64,000 bases of DNA from Curtobacterium aurantiacum (GTDB lineage: Bacteria; Actinomycetota; Actinomycetes; Actinomycetales; Microbacteriaceae): the NCBI RefSeq assembly GCF_018598555.1, contig NZ_JAHEWN010000004.1, positions 124,001 through 188,000 of the forward strand. The letters are read 5' to 3'. The position numbers and the translations under genes were made by a program. Shown piece after piece: positions 63,064 to 64,000 of this stretch. The notes below the pieces were generated by a model. That model ran no database searches and was not told the DNA's origin. It saw nothing but the letters and a program-made list of their open reading frames with translations. The number at the start of each line of letters is the position of its first letter. Position 1 is the stretch's first letter.

Positions 63064-64000
63064 ATGGCGAAGATCCACGGGAACGATCCGACCGGCTACT
63101 CGTACAGCGCGGCGGACGCACTCAAATCGGCTTCGACGGCGCTCGCGTCGGCGATCGGCGGCCAGTCCGGGTCGCGGTCGTCGTCGGTGACGACCGCGAG
63201 TGCGGAGTTCCGGGGGTACTTCTCCGAGGTCTTCGCCGACAACGCCGACATCGGAGCGCGCAGCGCGACCAAGCTCGTCGAGTCGTTGCAGAGCCTGTCC
63301 GGGTTCGTGCAGGAGCTCCGCGACGCCGCGAAGGACGAGGACGACCGCCGGAAGCAGGCGAAGGCGTGGGACGCCCGCAAGCGTGAACGCGAGGAGAACC
63401 TCCTCGTCGCTGCCGGGCACGAGGTCTCGACGTGGTTCGGCGGGGGCGACGACCCGAAGCCGCCGGAGCCCGAGCCGGAGCCGCGACTGCAGGCGGAGGA
63501 GGTCAACGTCAAGGGGCGGGAGATCCCCGCGGGTGGAGGGACCAGCGGTGGGACGTCGTCGGCCGTCCCCGAAGACCTCCGCTCCTTCGAGGCGAACACT
63601 CGCACCTTCGACGCCGACCTGTCGGGTGCCGTCTCCACGTTCCGCAACGCCCTGAGCGACTACGAGGCCGAGTGCAACCCCTGCTGGGGCACGCTGAACG
63701 CCCAGTCGCTGCTCACCGCCGTGAACGACTGGCTCGCCGCGAACGGGCAGGACGCGGACTGGGCGGGCACCGTCGCCACGCAGTTCGAGGCCGCCGGTGG
63801 TGGTGCCGGGCCCGCGACACTGTCGGACGCTGCGATCGCGGCGGCCCTGTCCGCGGCGGGGATCGACGCCGGCCGTGACGACTTCACCATCGGGCCGTTC
63901 TCGGCGATGGGGACGCCCCCGACGAACGGGTTCGCCGACGATCCCGTCAACACCGCCACGGGCAACTTCCTGGAGCCCGAGACCGACCTGTCGTTCGCCG
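63064..64000 (+). CDS. RHS-type polymorphic toxin, N-terminal part (3' end outside window)
   Basis: Open frame of 312 codons from ATG 63064 (GGGGGG run upstream) to the window edge. The first ~115 residues are helical (SYSAADALKSASTALASAIGG, LRDAAKDEDDRRKQAKAWDA), reminiscent of secreted WXG/LXG-type N-termini. A Pro/Glu-rich hinge follows (PKPPEPEPEPR). A second helical domain leads into DPVNTATGNFLEPETDLSF, the typical entry into the RHS/YD-repeat region. No Sec signal. The toxin tip and immunity gene must lie to the right. Confidence 0.75.
   Translation, partial: MAKIHGNDPTGYSYSAADALKSASTALASAIGGQSGSRSSSVTTASAEFRGYFSEVFADNADIGARSATKLVESLQSLSGFVQELRDAAKDEDDRRKQAKAWDARKREREENLLVAAGHEVSTWFGGGDDPKPPEPEPEPRLQAEEVNVKGREIPAGGGTSGGTSSAVPEDLRSFEANTRTFDADLSGAVSTFRNALSDYEAECNPCWGTLNAQSLLTAVNDWLAANGQDADWAGTVATQFEAAGGGAGPATLSDAAIAAALSAAGIDAGRDDFTIGPFSAMGTPPTNGFADDPVNTATGNFLEPETDLSFA

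Overview
This window is chromosomal DNA from a very GC-rich actinobacterium. The gene set fits Microbacteriaceae and most resembles Curtobacterium: glnA1/glnA2/glnE, polyphosphate glucokinase, DUF3140 and DUF4191 proteins, a PAC2 protein, class A RNase P RNA, an RpoD-type sigma factor with an Ala/Lys-rich N-terminus, and many leaderless genes. The genus is inferred from family content, because no rRNA gene lies in the window. I see no tRNA, rRNA, CRISPR array, insertion sequence or prophage.

Layout. 1-4.6 kb: end of an MFS transporter, GrpB-like protein, secreted tandem SnoaL protein, then a metal locus (ArsC, ChrA, and a divergent ArsR fused to an ArsC-like phosphatase). 4.6-13.4 kb: glycosyltransferase, two lipoproteins, SDR, two convergent paralogous small proteins, AraC regulator, acetyltransferase, VOC protein, a frameshifted membrane methyltransferase, two possible short peptides, DUF3140. 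13.4-24.3 kb: GH16 glucanase, SDR, MetE-like enzyme, SLAC1 transporter, histidine phosphatase, nuclease-fold protein, an alpha/beta-hydrolase fusion overlapping a GMC oxidoreductase, T5orf172 protein. 24.7-31.9 kb: siderophore-interacting protein and heme oxygenase around a DtxR/IdeR-type iron box, PEP carboxylase, STAS/anti-sigma-kinase pair, second AraC regulator, RBBP9-like hydrolase. 32-37.7 kb: Nif3 protein, coiled-coil protein, RNase P RNA, ppgK, map. 37.8-49.7 kb: glnA2-glnE, a three-gene exopolysaccharide operon (GT2 synthase, membrane-anchored GH26, UDP-glucose dehydrogenase), glnA1, RDD protein. 50-62.3 kb: DUF4191, sucB, lpd, pepA, PAC2, MFS, sigA, then a MurT/GatD pair. 62.4-64 kb: secreted peptidoglycan-binding-like protein and the start of an RHS-type polymorphic toxin cut by the window edge.

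The most notable signal is the murT-gatD pair. The GatD homologue has no cysteine at all: the nucleophile position is Gly and the catalytic His position is Gln. Its MurT partner also has no zinc-ribbon cysteines. Microbacteriaceae have B-type peptidoglycan, in which the D-Glu alpha-carboxyl that MurT/GatD normally amidates carries the cross-bridge. The pair may therefore have been repurposed.

The second signal is a set of intergenic repeats: four loci with exact 19-bp-period arrays of GGGCGTACCT units ending in an inverted copy, about a dozen large palindromes sharing a GGAGGCCCGG core, a nested symmetric dyad repeated upstream of SLAC1, and several locus-specific duplications. At least 14 genes carry a TAnnnT box 6-7 bases before the start codon, so leaderless transcription is probably the default here.
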